Shown: positions 44,116 through 53,235 of the stretch, in pieces
Position numbering within the stretch: the first letter of the stretch is position 1
Layout of the letters: each line of letters starts with the position of its first letter
Assembly (NCBI GenBank): GCA_016712525.1
Contig: JADJQX010000008.1
Coordinates: 1,361,001-1,425,000, forward strand
DNA length: 64,000 bases
Source: Myxococcales bacterium
Lineage (GTDB): Bacteria > Myxococcota_A > Polyangia > Polyangiales > Polyangiaceae
Direction: 5' to 3'
The notes under the pieces: generated by a model
The model's database searches: none
The model's input: only the letters and a program-made list of their open reading frames with translations
Told to the model about the DNA's origin: nothing
Translations under genes and position numbers: made by a program

Positions 44116-44204
44116 GGAGAGGCGCTCGGGGCTTCATCGAGGACCCGAGCGTGTCCCTCCCGAGGACCTCGGCGACGCGCTTCGCGTACATCGGCCCGAC
44201 GCCC
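44116..44204 (-). pseudogene. Decayed fragment of recD2
   Basis: About 90 bp closely match recD2 at 42989-43079 in the same orientation. In translation, VGPMYAKRVAEVLGRDTL mirrors IGPTYAKRIVEVFGRDTL of RecD2. Single-base gaps break the frame, and no other recD2 sequence is nearby. It covers only the helix-hairpin-helix region. Confidence 0.8.
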
Positions 44205-44326
44205 CACGGCGACACGCGGACGGAGAGGGGCTCGCGAGGCAGCGAGACCCGCGCGGAGCACGGCGCGTGCTTCGCGGGGGTGCGGGGCAGGTGCCGCGAG
44301 CACGGCCGGTGCCGGAGGTGGGGTCT

Positions 44327-44411
44327 CGGGCACCCATTTTGGGCACGGCCGGTGCTCCGGATGGGGTGTCGGGCACCCATTTTGGGCACGGCGGGTGTGA
44401 GCCGGCGGGTG
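44327..44411 (+). repeat. 43-bp tandem duplication
   Basis: The segment containing CGGGCACCCATTTTGGGCAC occurs twice with a 43-bp period, with a few substitutions between copies. Lies in gene-free DNA. Confidence 0.75.
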
Positions 44412-44459
44412 GGGGGCAGCCGCGCGAGGCACCGGCGGCGCTTCGGACGGGTGCGGGGC

Positions 44460-44862
44460 GACCGACGTTGACGCCAAGTAGCTGAAACGACTTAGGAAGG
44501 GTGCTTCGAGGTGTGGAGAGCGGGTCGCGTCGTGGGCCGTGAGGGGCCCTGTGGAGACCGCCGCGGCTCGCCACCGAGGTCCGGCCCAGGGCCCACCGAC
44601 GTTGGCCGTAAGCACTCGAAATCAGGTCAGAGACCCCACCGACGTCAGGTCAGAGATCCCACCGACATTGACGCCAAGTCCCTGAAATCACGTCGGCAGC
44701 CGTCCCCACCGACGTTGGCCTCAAGCCCAAGAGCTCGCCGGGCCGCCCCCATCGGTCCGCCCTCGGCGCCACGTGATTTCGGGCAGTTGGCGCCAACGTC
44801 GGTCGGATCTCCTCGCCCCAGGCGCCACGTGATTTCGGGCACTTGGCGCCAACGTCGGTCGG
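44460..44862. repeat. Cluster of dispersed ~37-bp repeats in both orientations
   Basis: Forward copies (core ACCGACGTTGGCGCCAAG, then GAAATCACGT) lie at 44460-44493, 44594-44630, 44660-44696 and 44707-44728 (partial). Reverse copies lie at 44770-44806 and 44826-44862, as a 56-bp tandem repeat. The core has the palindrome TTGGCGCCAA. The same element recurs at 32103 and at 63.3-64.0 kb. Part of the cluster is inside the lipoprotein ORF 44650-45057. Confidence 0.85.
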
Positions 44863-45057
44863 ATCTCCTCTTCCTACCTCGTTGACCTGGCGCACGCGCT
44901 GGGCGGCCTTCGTTGCGGAGAAACAGCGCTCGATACTCTTCGCGTAGGTTTCGCACTCGGGGATTACCTTGGCCCCTTCCGGCGCGGATTGCCGCCCCCT
45001 ACATCCCGCGCTTCCGAGGAGGGTCATTGCGAGGATGGCAAGTAAGCGACGATGCAT
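44650..45057 (-). CDS. Lipoprotein whose C-terminus is encoded by repeats
   Basis: 135 residues from ATG at 45057. A signal peptide ends at lipobox SAGC (Cys20). The next 45 residues look like a normal small secreted protein with two Cys (IPECETYAKSIERCFSATK). From about residue 60 the sequence is produced by dispersed repeats read through in frame: RGDPTDVGAKCPKSRG, then IRPTLAP, RPTSVG and so on. The gene may have lost its original 3' end to repeat insertion. Start and first half are credible; the tail may be unstable or nonfunctional. Confidence 0.55.
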   Translation of the reverse strand: MHRRLLAILAMTLLGSAGCRGRQSAPEGAKVIPECETYAKSIERCFSATKAAQRVRQVNEVGRGDPTDVGAKCPKSRGAWGEEIRPTLAPTARNHVAPRADRWGRPGELLGLRPTSVGTAADVISGTWRQCRWDL

Positions 45058-45293
45058 GGCCCCGAGGCTACGAACGGCGGTTCCGTCGGAGCGTACGACT
45101 TTCTTTGCCTGGTTCAGCACGCGACTGAACTACCACGGTGTGTGTGGCGGTCACGCGGGTTTTGGTTGGTCCGCCTGCGGGCGCTATCCGGCCCCGAGTC
45201 GCGCATCCATTTTTTTGTGCGCAGCGACGCGAGCATCCCCTGCCGCCCTTCCGCGTTCGGAGCTCTCCGGCACAACCACGCGCACCAATAGAA

Positions 45294-45323
45294 AACGGCC
45301 ACGCGGAATCCCGCGTGGCCGTT
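45294..45323 (-). terminator. Strong intrinsic terminator
   Basis: A perfect 13-bp stem (AACGGCCACGCGG and CCGCGTGGCCGTT) with a 4-nt loop lies 18 bp past the stop at 45342. On the minus strand it is followed by TTTTC. Clear Rho-independent terminator for the Cys-rich lipoprotein gene. Confidence 0.85.
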
Positions 45324-45341
45324 CGTCCTGCTCGACTTCGG

Positions 45342-46907
45342 TCAGTTCTTGGTGACGACTTCGAGAAGCGTCGGGGCAGTGCCAGACGTGAAGTAGTGCG
45401 CCACGTAGACCATGATCGACGAGTTCGCCGGGATGCTCACACCCGTGAGGCAGGAGTCCGCCTCGTTCTTGGGGTCGCTCGCGCTGGGGCAGGTGTCGTT
45501 CACCGAGCCAACACACGCAAGCCGCGAGGGCTCATCGGCCGGTGCCGTGTTTCCGGCATAGACACCCATCACGGTGTCTTGGCCGTCGGTCGTGAAGAGG
45601 TCGACGGTGCGCGCCGTGGCACCGGGGTTTTGCACCTCGATGTACGCGTAGGTCGTGTTCGACGACGTCGTCGTCGTCGGGCAAGCGCTCGCCGAGAGGC
45701 GGGCGAGAGTCATCCCGGCGGTCGGCACGACGGCGGCGCTCACCTTCGCGCCCGCGCCAGCCGGCAGCACGAGGGGTTGCGGCCCAGCACCTACGTAGTT
45801 CGTGTGCACCTCGAGCTTGATCTTGGTCGCCGACCCCGCGTCTTGCATGCTGTGAAAGACGACGGCGCCGCCGGCCGGAATGTCGAAGTTGAGGGCTTCG
45901 GGCGAGTCCTGAACGACGCTGGTGCAGGCCGTGCGATCAGCCGGCTTGTTGGTGCCACCGTAGGTGGTGACCAACATGTCCGGGATGCTGGTCAGCCCCG
46001 TCGGGGCCTTGTGGAGGACCGTGACGTTGATCGCCTGCGCGCCGTTGTTCTTGATTCGGGCGTAGTGGACGTTGGCGTCCACCGTCCCCACGGTGGCGGG
46101 GCAGTTGCCGACGACCAGCTTCTTCTCCTTGGTGCCGAAGAAGCCGAACTCACCCGTGACGACGGTCCCGGGGGTAGGCGAAGCCACGAGCTCGTCGAGG
46201 GGGCGTGGCGCGCAAGGCTCGGGCGTGCCCTTCTGGCAGGTCTGCGAGCAGGTCTGCTTGCGCACGTCCGTCGGCGCCGACGGCGGGACGGTCGCCGGTC
46301 CGCAGAGGCCCTCGATGTAGGTGACCTCACCCTTGGTGCAGCCACCGGCGACCTGGTTGAGGCACGCGCCCTCGGTGTACGCGCAGGTGTTGTCGCAGCG
46401 CTTCACCTGGTAGCCGCAGAAGCCACATTCGCTGACGATCACCTCGCCGGGGAGGCACGCGTCGGCGTTGGTCTTCTCGTTCGAGCAAGCGCCGTACGCC
46501 CCAACGACGCGACCGGTGTCGCAGAGCGCACTCTGCGTACCACACTTGCCACAACGGCGGGTGATGACGTCGTTCACCTGCACGCCGGCCGGGCACATGT
46601 CACCGGGCTTCGGCGCGAGCGGGTCGAAGGGATCCCCCGGCCGCGTCGTGGGGGCCGCGTCGGCCGAGTCGGGGGTCGACGAGTCGGGGGTCGACGAGTC
46701 GGGGCGCGCGCTGTCCGGCGTGGACGTGTCGGGGCGGCCCGTGTCCGGCTTCGACGAGTCGACCTTGCCCGTATCGGGGGTCGACGAGTCGAGCACGACA
46801 CCATCGTCCGGCGGGTCGACCACCACGGCCTCGGTCGCGCAGCCGACGACCGTTCCAACGAAGAGGCTCAAGGCCGAGAAGGCGATCACACCGTTACGAA
46901 TTTTCAT
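45342..46907 (-). CDS. Cys-rich lipoprotein with Pro-Asp-Ser linker
   Basis: 521 residues from ATG at 46907, with GGAG six bases upstream. Lipobox VVGC gives Cys23. A repetitive linker (PDTGRPDTSTPDSARPDSST) runs from about 45 to 85. A Cys-rich region (about 98-215) follows: RRCGKCGTQSALCDTGRVVG, CGFCGYQVKRCDNTC and CSQTCQKGTPEPC. The C-terminal 300 residues form two beta-rich repeats, each ending in a TCxxxxxPANxSxxVYV-like segment and EVVT(K/T)N. It is exported and probably surface-exposed. The next gene upstream is a broken paralogue. Function unknown. Confidence 0.88.
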   Translation of the reverse strand: MKIRNGVIAFSALSLFVGTVVGCATEAVVVDPPDDGVVLDSSTPDTGKVDSSKPDTGRPDTSTPDSARPDSSTPDSSTPDSADAAPTTRPGDPFDPLAPKPGDMCPAGVQVNDVITRRCGKCGTQSALCDTGRVVGAYGACSNEKTNADACLPGEVIVSECGFCGYQVKRCDNTCAYTEGACLNQVAGGCTKGEVTYIEGLCGPATVPPSAPTDVRKQTCSQTCQKGTPEPCAPRPLDELVASPTPGTVVTGEFGFFGTKEKKLVVGNCPATVGTVDANVHYARIKNNGAQAINVTVLHKAPTGLTSIPDMLVTTYGGTNKPADRTACTSVVQDSPEALNFDIPAGGAVVFHSMQDAGSATKIKLEVHTNYVGAGPQPLVLPAGAGAKVSAAVVPTAGMTLARLSASACPTTTTSSNTTYAYIEVQNPGATARTVDLFTTDGQDTVMGVYAGNTAPADEPSRLACVGSVNDTCPSASDPKNEADSCLTGVSIPANSSIMVYVAHYFTSGTAPTLLEVVTKN

Positions 46908-46960
46908 GTCATTCTCCACACTTAGTAGTCATCATCGCCAGGCTGGCGAGAATGGCAGGC

Positions 46961-48512
46961 TCAGTTCGTCGTCGTTACTTCAAGGGTGTTCGTGTCGTAG
47001 ACGCCGTCGGCCGTGTCTTGGCCGACGTACACCACGACGCTTCCGTTGGCGGGCACCGTGACGCCGTTCAAACAGGCGTTGTAGTCCGCCGCCGTGCAGT
47101 CGTCGTTGTAGGTTCCGACACACGCGCGCCGCGTGGCGAGCGTGGGCACGGCCGTGTAGACGGCCATGTACGAGTCGTCCCCCATGCTGGTCGTGACCAG
47201 GTTCACGGTACGATCCGTAGCACCACTGTTCGTGAGGCGCACGTACCTTGCTTCGACCTCGGAGCCCATCTTGACGACCGGGCACGGGTGCTCGCCTGTG
47301 TAGCTCGCCGTGGCGTTGAGGCCCACCGTGGCCGGCGCGAACTTCGTCGTGCTGAACGTGAGGGCCTGCGAGACCATGCTGCCCATGGTCTGCGAGATCG
47401 CGAGGGTGTGGTCGGGCGCGCCCGCCACCTCGGCGCCGAGGAAGTTCGTCACCACCTCGAGCGGGAACGGACCTGCCGCCGCGGCGCTGATGCCGCCCAC
47501 GTACACGAGCTGGCTGCCACCCGCCGGGATCGTCACGGTAAAGCGGTTGATGCCGACGTGGTCTTGGCAGGCCAAGCGGTCGGCCGGAAGCGAGGTGCCC
47601 GCGTAGGCCGCGAAGACCGCGTCCTCGGTCGCGCTCTTGTTGACCACGGTCACGTTCGCGGGCTGCGCGCCGGCGTTCGTGAGCATCACGTACCCGAACA
47701 CCGACATGATGCTCGCGTGGAGCTGCGTCGGGCAGAAGGGCACGTTGAGCGCGAGCGCCTTGCGCGTGGCCTCGACCGTAAGCGTCTGGGTGACCTTGCC
47801 GCCCGCGGTCTGGGCGACCGCGATCGACACGTCGGCGCCGCGCGGCGCGCACGGCCCAGGGGTGCCGAGCTGACAGGTCGCCGAGCACTCCTGGCGCTTC
47901 ACCTCGTTCGGGTCGGCGCACGTCGCGACGTAGCGCACCGAGCCGGCCACGCAGCCCCCGGCGACCTCACCCGTGCACGCGCCCGTCACGTAGGCGCACG
48001 TGGTGTCGCACTGACCGACTGGCGCCCGCAGGTGCCACACGCCTGCGATTTGCGCTCTCCGGGGAGGCACGCGGTGGCTCGGTGCGCTCGTTCGAGCACG
48101 CGCCGTACGCCCCGACGACGCGCCCCACGTCGCAAAGGGCGCGCTGGGTGCCGCACTTGCCGCAGCGGCGGTCGATCGTGCCGTTCACCTGCACGCCGGT
48201 GGGGCACGGGTCGCCGGGCTTCGGCGCGAGCGGATCGAACGGGTCGCCGGGGCGATCGCCCGAGGCCGCGTCCCCACCCGCGTCGACGGGCACCGCGCTG
48301 TCGGGGCGGCTCGCGTCGGCCGGAGTGGCCGAGTCACGGCCCGCGTCTTTCGTGGGGGGCACGTTGCGATCGGTGCTCGCGTCGACGGACGTGATCGTGC
48401 CGCCGTCGCTCTCTTCTTCGACGACGACGACGGCCTCGGAGCACGCCTGGAGCGAGCCCACGATCCCAGTCAACACCGCGAAAACACCGAAGAATTTGCT
48501 ACGTGAAACCAT
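46961..48512 (-). pseudogene. Paralogue of the Cys-rich lipoprotein, broken by two frameshifts
   Basis: The N-terminal part from ATG at 48512 has a signal with lipobox LQAC (Cys24), a linker and CGKCGTQRALCDVGRVVGAY, matching the intact neighbour at 45342. After NERTE the frame is lost at about 48076. The next piece, TACLPGERKSQACGTCG, is in a second frame to about 48017. From there QCDTTCAYVTGAC to the stop at 46961 is in a third. One-base deletions at both points restore a protein of exactly the neighbour's spacing. Either a true pseudogene or two sequence errors 59 bp apart. Two nearby genes have the same kind of defect. Confidence 0.85.
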
Positions 48513-48837
48513 ACTTTTGCCTCCCGCCCCACAGGCCGTGTGCGAGCGCGTGGTATAGCCGCAACCCTCCTCCATTCAAGGGAGAAAGCGCCGATCCATC
48601 CCGACGGAGGACCACTTTCGTCCTCGGTCGTCTTCGGCACGTGCGGGCCTCTTCCCGCACCGGCGAGGGCCCTTCCCCGAGGTGGCGTGAGCGCTGGGCC
48701 ATCGGGGATCCACACACGAAGCGCCGATCCTTCGGAGCTCGCGCCCCGAGGGCACGTCGCGCCCCGACCGAGACGCCCGAAAGACGTAGCCAGCGCGTGC
48801 GCTCCCCGTATTCTGAGAGCTTCCTCGGAGGCTCGAC
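48513..48837. other. Divergent intergenic region
   Basis: Lies between the broken lipoprotein (minus) and the lipoprotein at 48838 (plus). GC-rich with no convincing ORF, promoter or repeat; translations in this stretch are arginine-rich shadows. Confidence 0.4.
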
Positions 48838-49945
48838 ATGCGGCTTGGTTCTCGTCTCGTCCGTTCTGTGCTTGGCGTGTCGCTCTTCGGGGCCCTCGCC
48901 GTCTCTCCCCTGCTCGGGGGCTGCTCTGCGGAGACGGGCGAGCCCGACGACGGCGGCGGCCAGGTCAGCGAGGAAGAGCTCCGCAGCGAAGAAGAGAGCT
49001 TCACGCCCCTCGAGGCGACCGACGCCGAGCTCACCCGCGCCAAGGAGCCCGAGCGCACCTTCGACCACGAGCTCACCCTCTTCGCGATCCCGGCGCCCAA
49101 GCTCGTGAGCCTGAGCTGGAAGAGCCCCGGAGGCCTCGCGCGGCGCACTCTCATCAACGAGGGCTTCGGCTTCTCGCGCGCCATCGGCCACGTGTTCGTG
49201 CGCGTCGACTGCGGCGCCATCGCCGGCAAGCCCGCCACCTCGCGCCAGGTCGGGCAGACGTCCACGGGCGACGAGTTCCGCACCATGGTGCTCAAAGAGA
49301 AGGCCGGCCTCGGCGTGCTCTTCCGCACCGTGCCCGGCGCCCTCGAGACCGAAGCGGAGCTCGACGCCACGCTGAAGGATCGCTACGCGTCGGGCCGCAT
49401 CGGCACGATTCGCTACGGCATCTCGGGCGAGGCCTGCCACGCGCTGCTCGACTACGTGAAGGAGTACGACAAACGCGACGTGGAGGACGAGTACGGCTTC
49501 GTGCGCCCGCTCTACCAGGAGGGCTCGGGCTGCTCGGCGTTCGGCATGTCGTTCCTGCGGCTCGCGGGCCTCATGGAGCCGTACATGGGCCAAGAGTGGA
49601 AGTTCGACGTGCGCATCCCCATGACGCTCATCGGCGGCACCACGAACCCGGGCAACGAGGTCTCGGTCGCGCGGCTCTTCACGCTCGGTCGCGGCTGGGC
49701 CTCCCCACCGAGCCGCACCTCCGCCTGAACGGCTGGGACCCGACGCTCATGTACAAGTCGATCGAGCTCCGCGCGAAGCAGGGCCTGAAAGACGGCAGCG
49801 TGAAGGTCGAGAAGCGCGGCCGCGCCTCGGCCTCGTGGTCGACAAACGAACCGCGACGCCCTCGCCGCGCCTCACGAGCCGCGAGTTCTTCAGCGGCCCC
49901 CCCGCCCCGAACGACGCGAAGCGCTTCCTCACCGCCGACGAGTGA
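48838..49945 (+). pseudogene. Lipoprotein gene of unknown function with two frameshifts
   Basis: ATG at 48838 opens a signal with lipobox LGGC (Cys29). The frame continues to about 49694 with a smooth protein (residues to about 285), then reads into ASPPSRTSA and a stop at 49728. Shifting by one base restores LGLPTEPHLRLNGWDPTLMY and continues to about 49815. A second one-base change restores RLGLVVDKRTATPSPRLTSR and FFSGPPAPNDAKRFLTADE with a stop at 49945. With two added bases the protein is 369 residues. No family recognised. Cys residues (CGAIAG, EACHALL, GCSAFG) suggest an exported fold. Same defect type as its neighbours. Confidence 0.75.
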
Positions 49946-49957
49946 TCGCGGGCGCGC

Positions 49958-50534
49958 TCACCTCTCCCAAAGGCCCGCGAGCCGGAGCGCGAACGACGCG
50001 ACCGGCTCTGCGTGGACGATGTCGTCCCCTCCATGGACAGCCGCGAGCACGTACCGCGGCCCGAGGCTCGTCCGCGCCTCGAGCGTGAAGATCTCGAGCG
50101 TCTTCGACTCCGGGTCGACGAGCCACACGACAGGCACGCCCTCGCGCGCGTAGGCCTCGAGCTTCTTTCCGCGATCGAGGCGCGCGGTGGCCGCCGAGAG
50201 GACCTCGCAGATCCAGTCGGGCGCCACCGTGAAGTACGCGACCTCAGGCAGCTCGGGCATGGTCGTCCGACGCCACCCCGCGAGATCGGGGACGAGCACG
50301 TCGCCCCCGGAGGTGGAGCTCCGGCTCGAAGAGGAGAATCCATCCCCCCTCACCTCCCCCGCTGCCCATGTCGAACGGCCCGCCGAGCGTCATCCCGAGC
50401 CGCGAGCTCACGCGCGCATGCGAAGCGCTCGGGCGAGGCTGCGCATGGAGAACCCCCGCCACGAGCTGCCCCCGTACGTGCTCCGGGAGGCCGAGGATGT
50501 CCTCGTACGTGGCGCGCCTCTCCGCCGCGGTCAT
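49958..50534 (-). pseudogene. Uma2 family restriction endonuclease-like gene (one frameshift)
   Basis: ATG at 50534 opens with TAAERRATYEDILGLPEHVR and QLVAGVLHAQPRPSASHARV. At about 50306 a run of five G has one base too many: with four, LHLRGDVLVPDLAGWRR is restored and continues with PDWICEVLSAATARLDRGKK and EAYAREGVPVVWLVDPESKT. This is the Uma2 (DUF820) PD-(D/E)xK-like nuclease fold. The corrected protein is 191 residues. Uma2 genes are common in myxobacteria and cyanobacteria and often mobile; physiological role unclear. It is convergent with the previous gene. Confidence 0.8.
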
Positions 50535-50651
50535 AGCGCACAGCATAGCAGCCCGAGGCTGCTGGCGTCGAACCGGCCACCTCCGTCGCGAGGGCCGAGT
50601 CGCGCGCGGGCACCTAGCCTCGCCCACGCTTCTGGTATCGTCTCGGGTCGT

Positions 50652-51615
50652 ATGCCCATCGCCACCCTGCCCCCGTGGTTCTTCCGCCTCTTCGGCGCGC
50701 TCTTCGGGCTCGTGTGGGGCAGCTTCCTCAACGTGGTCATCTACCGCGTGCCGCGCGAGCTGTCGGTCGTGTCGCCCCCGTCGCGCTGCCGCGCGTGCAA
50801 GAGGCCCATTCGCCCGTGGAACAACCTGCCGCTCGTCTCGTGGTTCCTCATGGGCGGCAAGGCCGGCTGCTGCGGCGCGAAGGTGAGCCCGCGCTACCCG
50901 CTCGTCGAGGCGCTCGGCCTCGGCATCGGCCTGGCCCTCACCGAAACATGCATCTTGCAGCATTCGGGCGAGTGGGAGCTCCCGCGCGCGCTCGCGGTCT
51001 ACGGCGCCACGTTCGCGGTGGCGATGGCGCTCGTCGCGGCCACCTTCATCGACCTCGACTTCATGTACATCCCCGACTCGATCTCCATCGGCGGGGCCAT
51101 CATCGGGGCGGCCACGTCCACGCTGCGCGGCATGTCCCTCGTCGACTCGCTCGCGAGCGGGATAGGCTCGTTCGTGGTGCTCGCGGGCTTCGATCGCCTC
51201 TACAAGGCCATTCGCGGTCGGAGCGGCCTCGGCATGGGCGACTGGAAGCTCCTCATGCTCGCCGGCGCGTGGTTCGGCTACCGGGGCGCGTGCTTCGTGC
51301 TGCTCGCGGGGTCGATCCAGGGCTCGGTCGCGGCGCTCGGCATGCGCCTCTTCGGCATCAAGCTGGCCCCTGCCCGAGGGCGTGCTCGAGGAGCGGCGTG
51401 AGCTGAAGAAGCTCGCCGACGAGGGCGACGAAGAGGCCAAGAAGCTCCTCGAAGAAGACCTCCTGAACGACGTCGACGAGAAGGGCGAGGGCGACGTGCT
51501 CCAGTCGGCGCTCGCGTTCGGCCCGTTCCTCGTGCTCGGCTGGTTCGAGTACCTCTTCTTCGGGGAGCACATCTTGCTCCACTACGACGACTGGCTCAGG
51601 CTCATCCTCGGGTGA
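50652..51615 (+). pseudogene. Prepilin peptidase (type IV pilus/secretion), one frameshift
   Basis: ATG at 50652. The protein has GSFLNVVIYRVPREL and RCRACKRPI at the N-terminus, then AKVSPRYPLVEALGLG. The catalytic Asp motifs are IDLDFMYIPD and GMGDWKLLMLAGAW. At about 51368 a run of four C is one too long, so the frame ends at 51401. Removing one C gives IKLALPEGVLEERRELKKLA and a final membrane segment (SALAFGPFLVLGWFEYLFFG), stop at 51615. The zinc-ribbon second pair reads CC rather than CxxC. PilD enzymes cleave and N-methylate prepilins at the inner membrane. Confidence 0.85.
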
Positions 51616-52334
51616 CCATGACGAAGGTGCACCCATGGCTCGCCGAGGTGCGGCGAGGGCTCGAAGAGCGCGCGGATCCCGAGCGCGCCGCGCAGATGCG
51701 CGCCTACATGAAGTCGTCCATGCCGTACGCGGGCGTAGGCATGCCCGAGGCGAAGCGCCTCTTCAAAGAGGTCTTCGCGAGGTACCCCGAGGGCACGCCT
51801 TCGCGTCGCCCGTTCGACGACGAGGCCCGCTTCTTCGCCGACGTGCGCGCCATCTGGGACGGCGCCCGCGTGCGCGAAGAGAGGTACGCCGCGCTCGAGC
51901 TGCTCACCTGCACGCGCGCCAAGAAGGTGCGCACCCCGAGCGTCGTGCCGCTCCTCCGGCACGTGGTGGTGACCGGCGCGTGGTGGGATCTCGTCGACTG
52001 GGCCGCCCCGAAGACCCTCGGCCCGCTGCTCGTGACGCACCCGCGCGAGGCCGCCAAGGTCGTGCGCGCGTGGGCCCGTGAGGACGACATCTGGCTACGG
52101 CGGAGCGCTGTCTTGGCGCAGCTCCACGCGAAGGCCCGGACCGACACGAAGCTCCTCGAGGACGCGCTCGCCCCCTCTCTCGGAGACCGCGAATTTTTCC
52201 TCGCCAAGGCGATCGGGTGGGCGCTCCGCGAGTACGCGAAGACCGACGAGGCCTGGGTCCGTCGTTACCTCGAGGCGCACCGCGATCGCATGGCCAAGCT
52301 CTCCGTCCGCGAGGCGGAGAAGCACCTCGTCTGA
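51612..52334 (+). CDS. AlkD-like DNA alkylation repair protein (HEAT-repeat)
   Basis: 240 residues from GTG at 51612, overlapping the prepilin peptidase stop (GTGA); ATG at 51618 is alternative. The start RAYMKSSMPYAGVGMPEAKR and VVTGAWWDLVDWAAPKTLG match the AlkD family; helices such as DIWLRRSAVLAQL and FFLAKAIGWALREYAKTD follow. AlkD glycosylases remove N3- and N7-alkylated purines, binding DNA in a HEAT-repeat groove. Co-directional with the peptidase gene, but no functional link is seen. Confidence 0.88.
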   Translation: MTMTKVHPWLAEVRRGLEERADPERAAQMRAYMKSSMPYAGVGMPEAKRLFKEVFARYPEGTPSRRPFDDEARFFADVRAIWDGARVREERYAALELLTCTRAKKVRTPSVVPLLRHVVVTGAWWDLVDWAAPKTLGPLLVTHPREAAKVVRAWAREDDIWLRRSAVLAQLHAKARTDTKLLEDALAPSLGDREFFLAKAIGWALREYAKTDEAWVRRYLEAHRDRMAKLSVREAEKHLV

Positions 52335-52362
52335 GCCTCCCCGAGCGCAGGACACGTTCCGT

Positions 52363-52380
52363 CCTCTCCCCGGGGAGAGG
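52363..52380. repeat. Perfect 18-bp palindrome
   Basis: CCTCTCCCCGGGGAGAGG, 29 bp past the alkylation repair stop codon. No T-run follows, so it may be a binding site or a weak terminator. Confidence 0.6.
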
Positions 52381-52491
52381 CCCTCCCACGCTGCTTGGCG
52401 GACGGATCCGGTCCGGCTCAGGTGGATCCTGCGTTTCGGCATCTTTCCGGAACTGCTGCGAAAAACCCCGAGGTTCGAGGCAGCTCGAGCG

Positions 52492-52507
52492 TGGCACGGC
52501 CGATGCT
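52492..52507 (+). promoter_or_regulatory. Putative sigma-54 promoter, leaderless
   Basis: TGGCACGGCCGATGCT matches TGGCACG-N4-TTGCW with one mismatch (A for the first T). The start site would be about 52518, and the ATG of the next gene is at 52520, so the mRNA would have almost no leader. Confidence 0.4.
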
Positions 52508-52519
52508 TAAGGGCTCGGC

Positions 52520-53137
52520 ATGACTGCTCGATGGCTCTCGCCCCTCCTCGTTGCTCTCCCCCTCCTCGCGGCCGGCTGCGCCGCCGACACGACCGAGCCT
52601 TCGGAAGAAGACGCCGCGGTCACCGCCGAGGACGACTCCGCCCTCAAGGCTCAGGAGCCGCTCCCGAACTTCCGCGAAGTCTCGCCGGGCCTGCTCCGCG
52701 GCGGTCACCCGAACACGGCGGGCATCCAGGAGCTCAAGCGCCGCGGCGTGAAGGTCATCGTCGACCTCGAGATCGCCGACTACATCGAGGCGACGCCCGG
52801 CGTCATCGCCCAAGAGCTGCGCGACGCGAAGGCCGCGGGCATCCCCGTGGTGCGCTTCCCCATGAGCGCGTTCGAGCCGGCGGTGAGCCAGCGCTTCGAC
52901 GACCAGATGACGGCCGCGATGACCCAGCTCGCGAAGGCCTCGCCCTCGAACCTCACGTACGTGCACTGCCGCCACGGGCGGGATCGCACCGGGCTCGTCG
53001 TCGGACTCCACCGCGTCGAGAACCAGAAGGTGGCGCCGAAGGCGGCCTACGAAGAGATGAAGGCCCTCGGCTTCCGCACCTACTTCATCGGCCTCCGCGA
53101 GTACTTCGAGCGCCGCACCAAGACCGACGTCGACTGA
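52520..53137 (+). CDS. Lipoprotein Cys-based phosphatase (tyrosine/dual-specificity type)
   Basis: 205 residues. Lipobox AAGC gives Cys20. After an acidic linker (about 25-45) the phosphatase domain follows: VSPGLLRGGHPNTAGIQELK and GVKVIVDLEI, then the active site HCRHGRDRTG, the HC-x5-R signature, at about residue 154. A general-acid Asp is expected before it (RFPMSAFEP region is unusual). Such enzymes are normally cytoplasmic; here the signal places it outside, suggesting action on host, prey or periplasmic phosphoproteins or on inositol/lipid phosphates. A sigma-54-like promoter lies at its start. Confidence 0.85.
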   Translation: MTARWLSPLLVALPLLAAGCAADTTEPSEEDAAVTAEDDSALKAQEPLPNFREVSPGLLRGGHPNTAGIQELKRRGVKVIVDLEIADYIEATPGVIAQELRDAKAAGIPVVRFPMSAFEPAVSQRFDDQMTAAMTQLAKASPSNLTYVHCRHGRDRTGLVVGLHRVENQKVAPKAAYEEMKALGFRTYFIGLREYFERRTKTDVD

Positions 53138-53174
53138 CCCGAAAAATCGAGCCGCGCGGACCTCCGCCGAAAAC

Positions 53175-53207
53175 GAAAAAAGCCTCGTCTCACGGCGAGG
53201 CTTTTTT
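53175..53207. terminator. Bidirectional intrinsic terminator
   Basis: AAAAAAGCCTCG and CGAGGCTTTTTT flank an 8-nt loop, lying between the convergent phosphatase gene and trpS. T-runs exist in both directions. Confidence 0.85.
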
Positions 53208-53235
53208 CATAGGGTTTCGGGCCCCTCGCCCTCGT

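Larger units (their letters stand above)
44030..44649. other. Intergenic region with recD2 remnant and repeats
   Basis: Contains the recD2 remnant at 44116-44204, a 43-bp tandem duplication at about 44327-44411 and copies of the dispersed repeat from 44460 on. No intact gene is visible. ORFs in it come from repeats in several frames. Confidence 0.6.
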
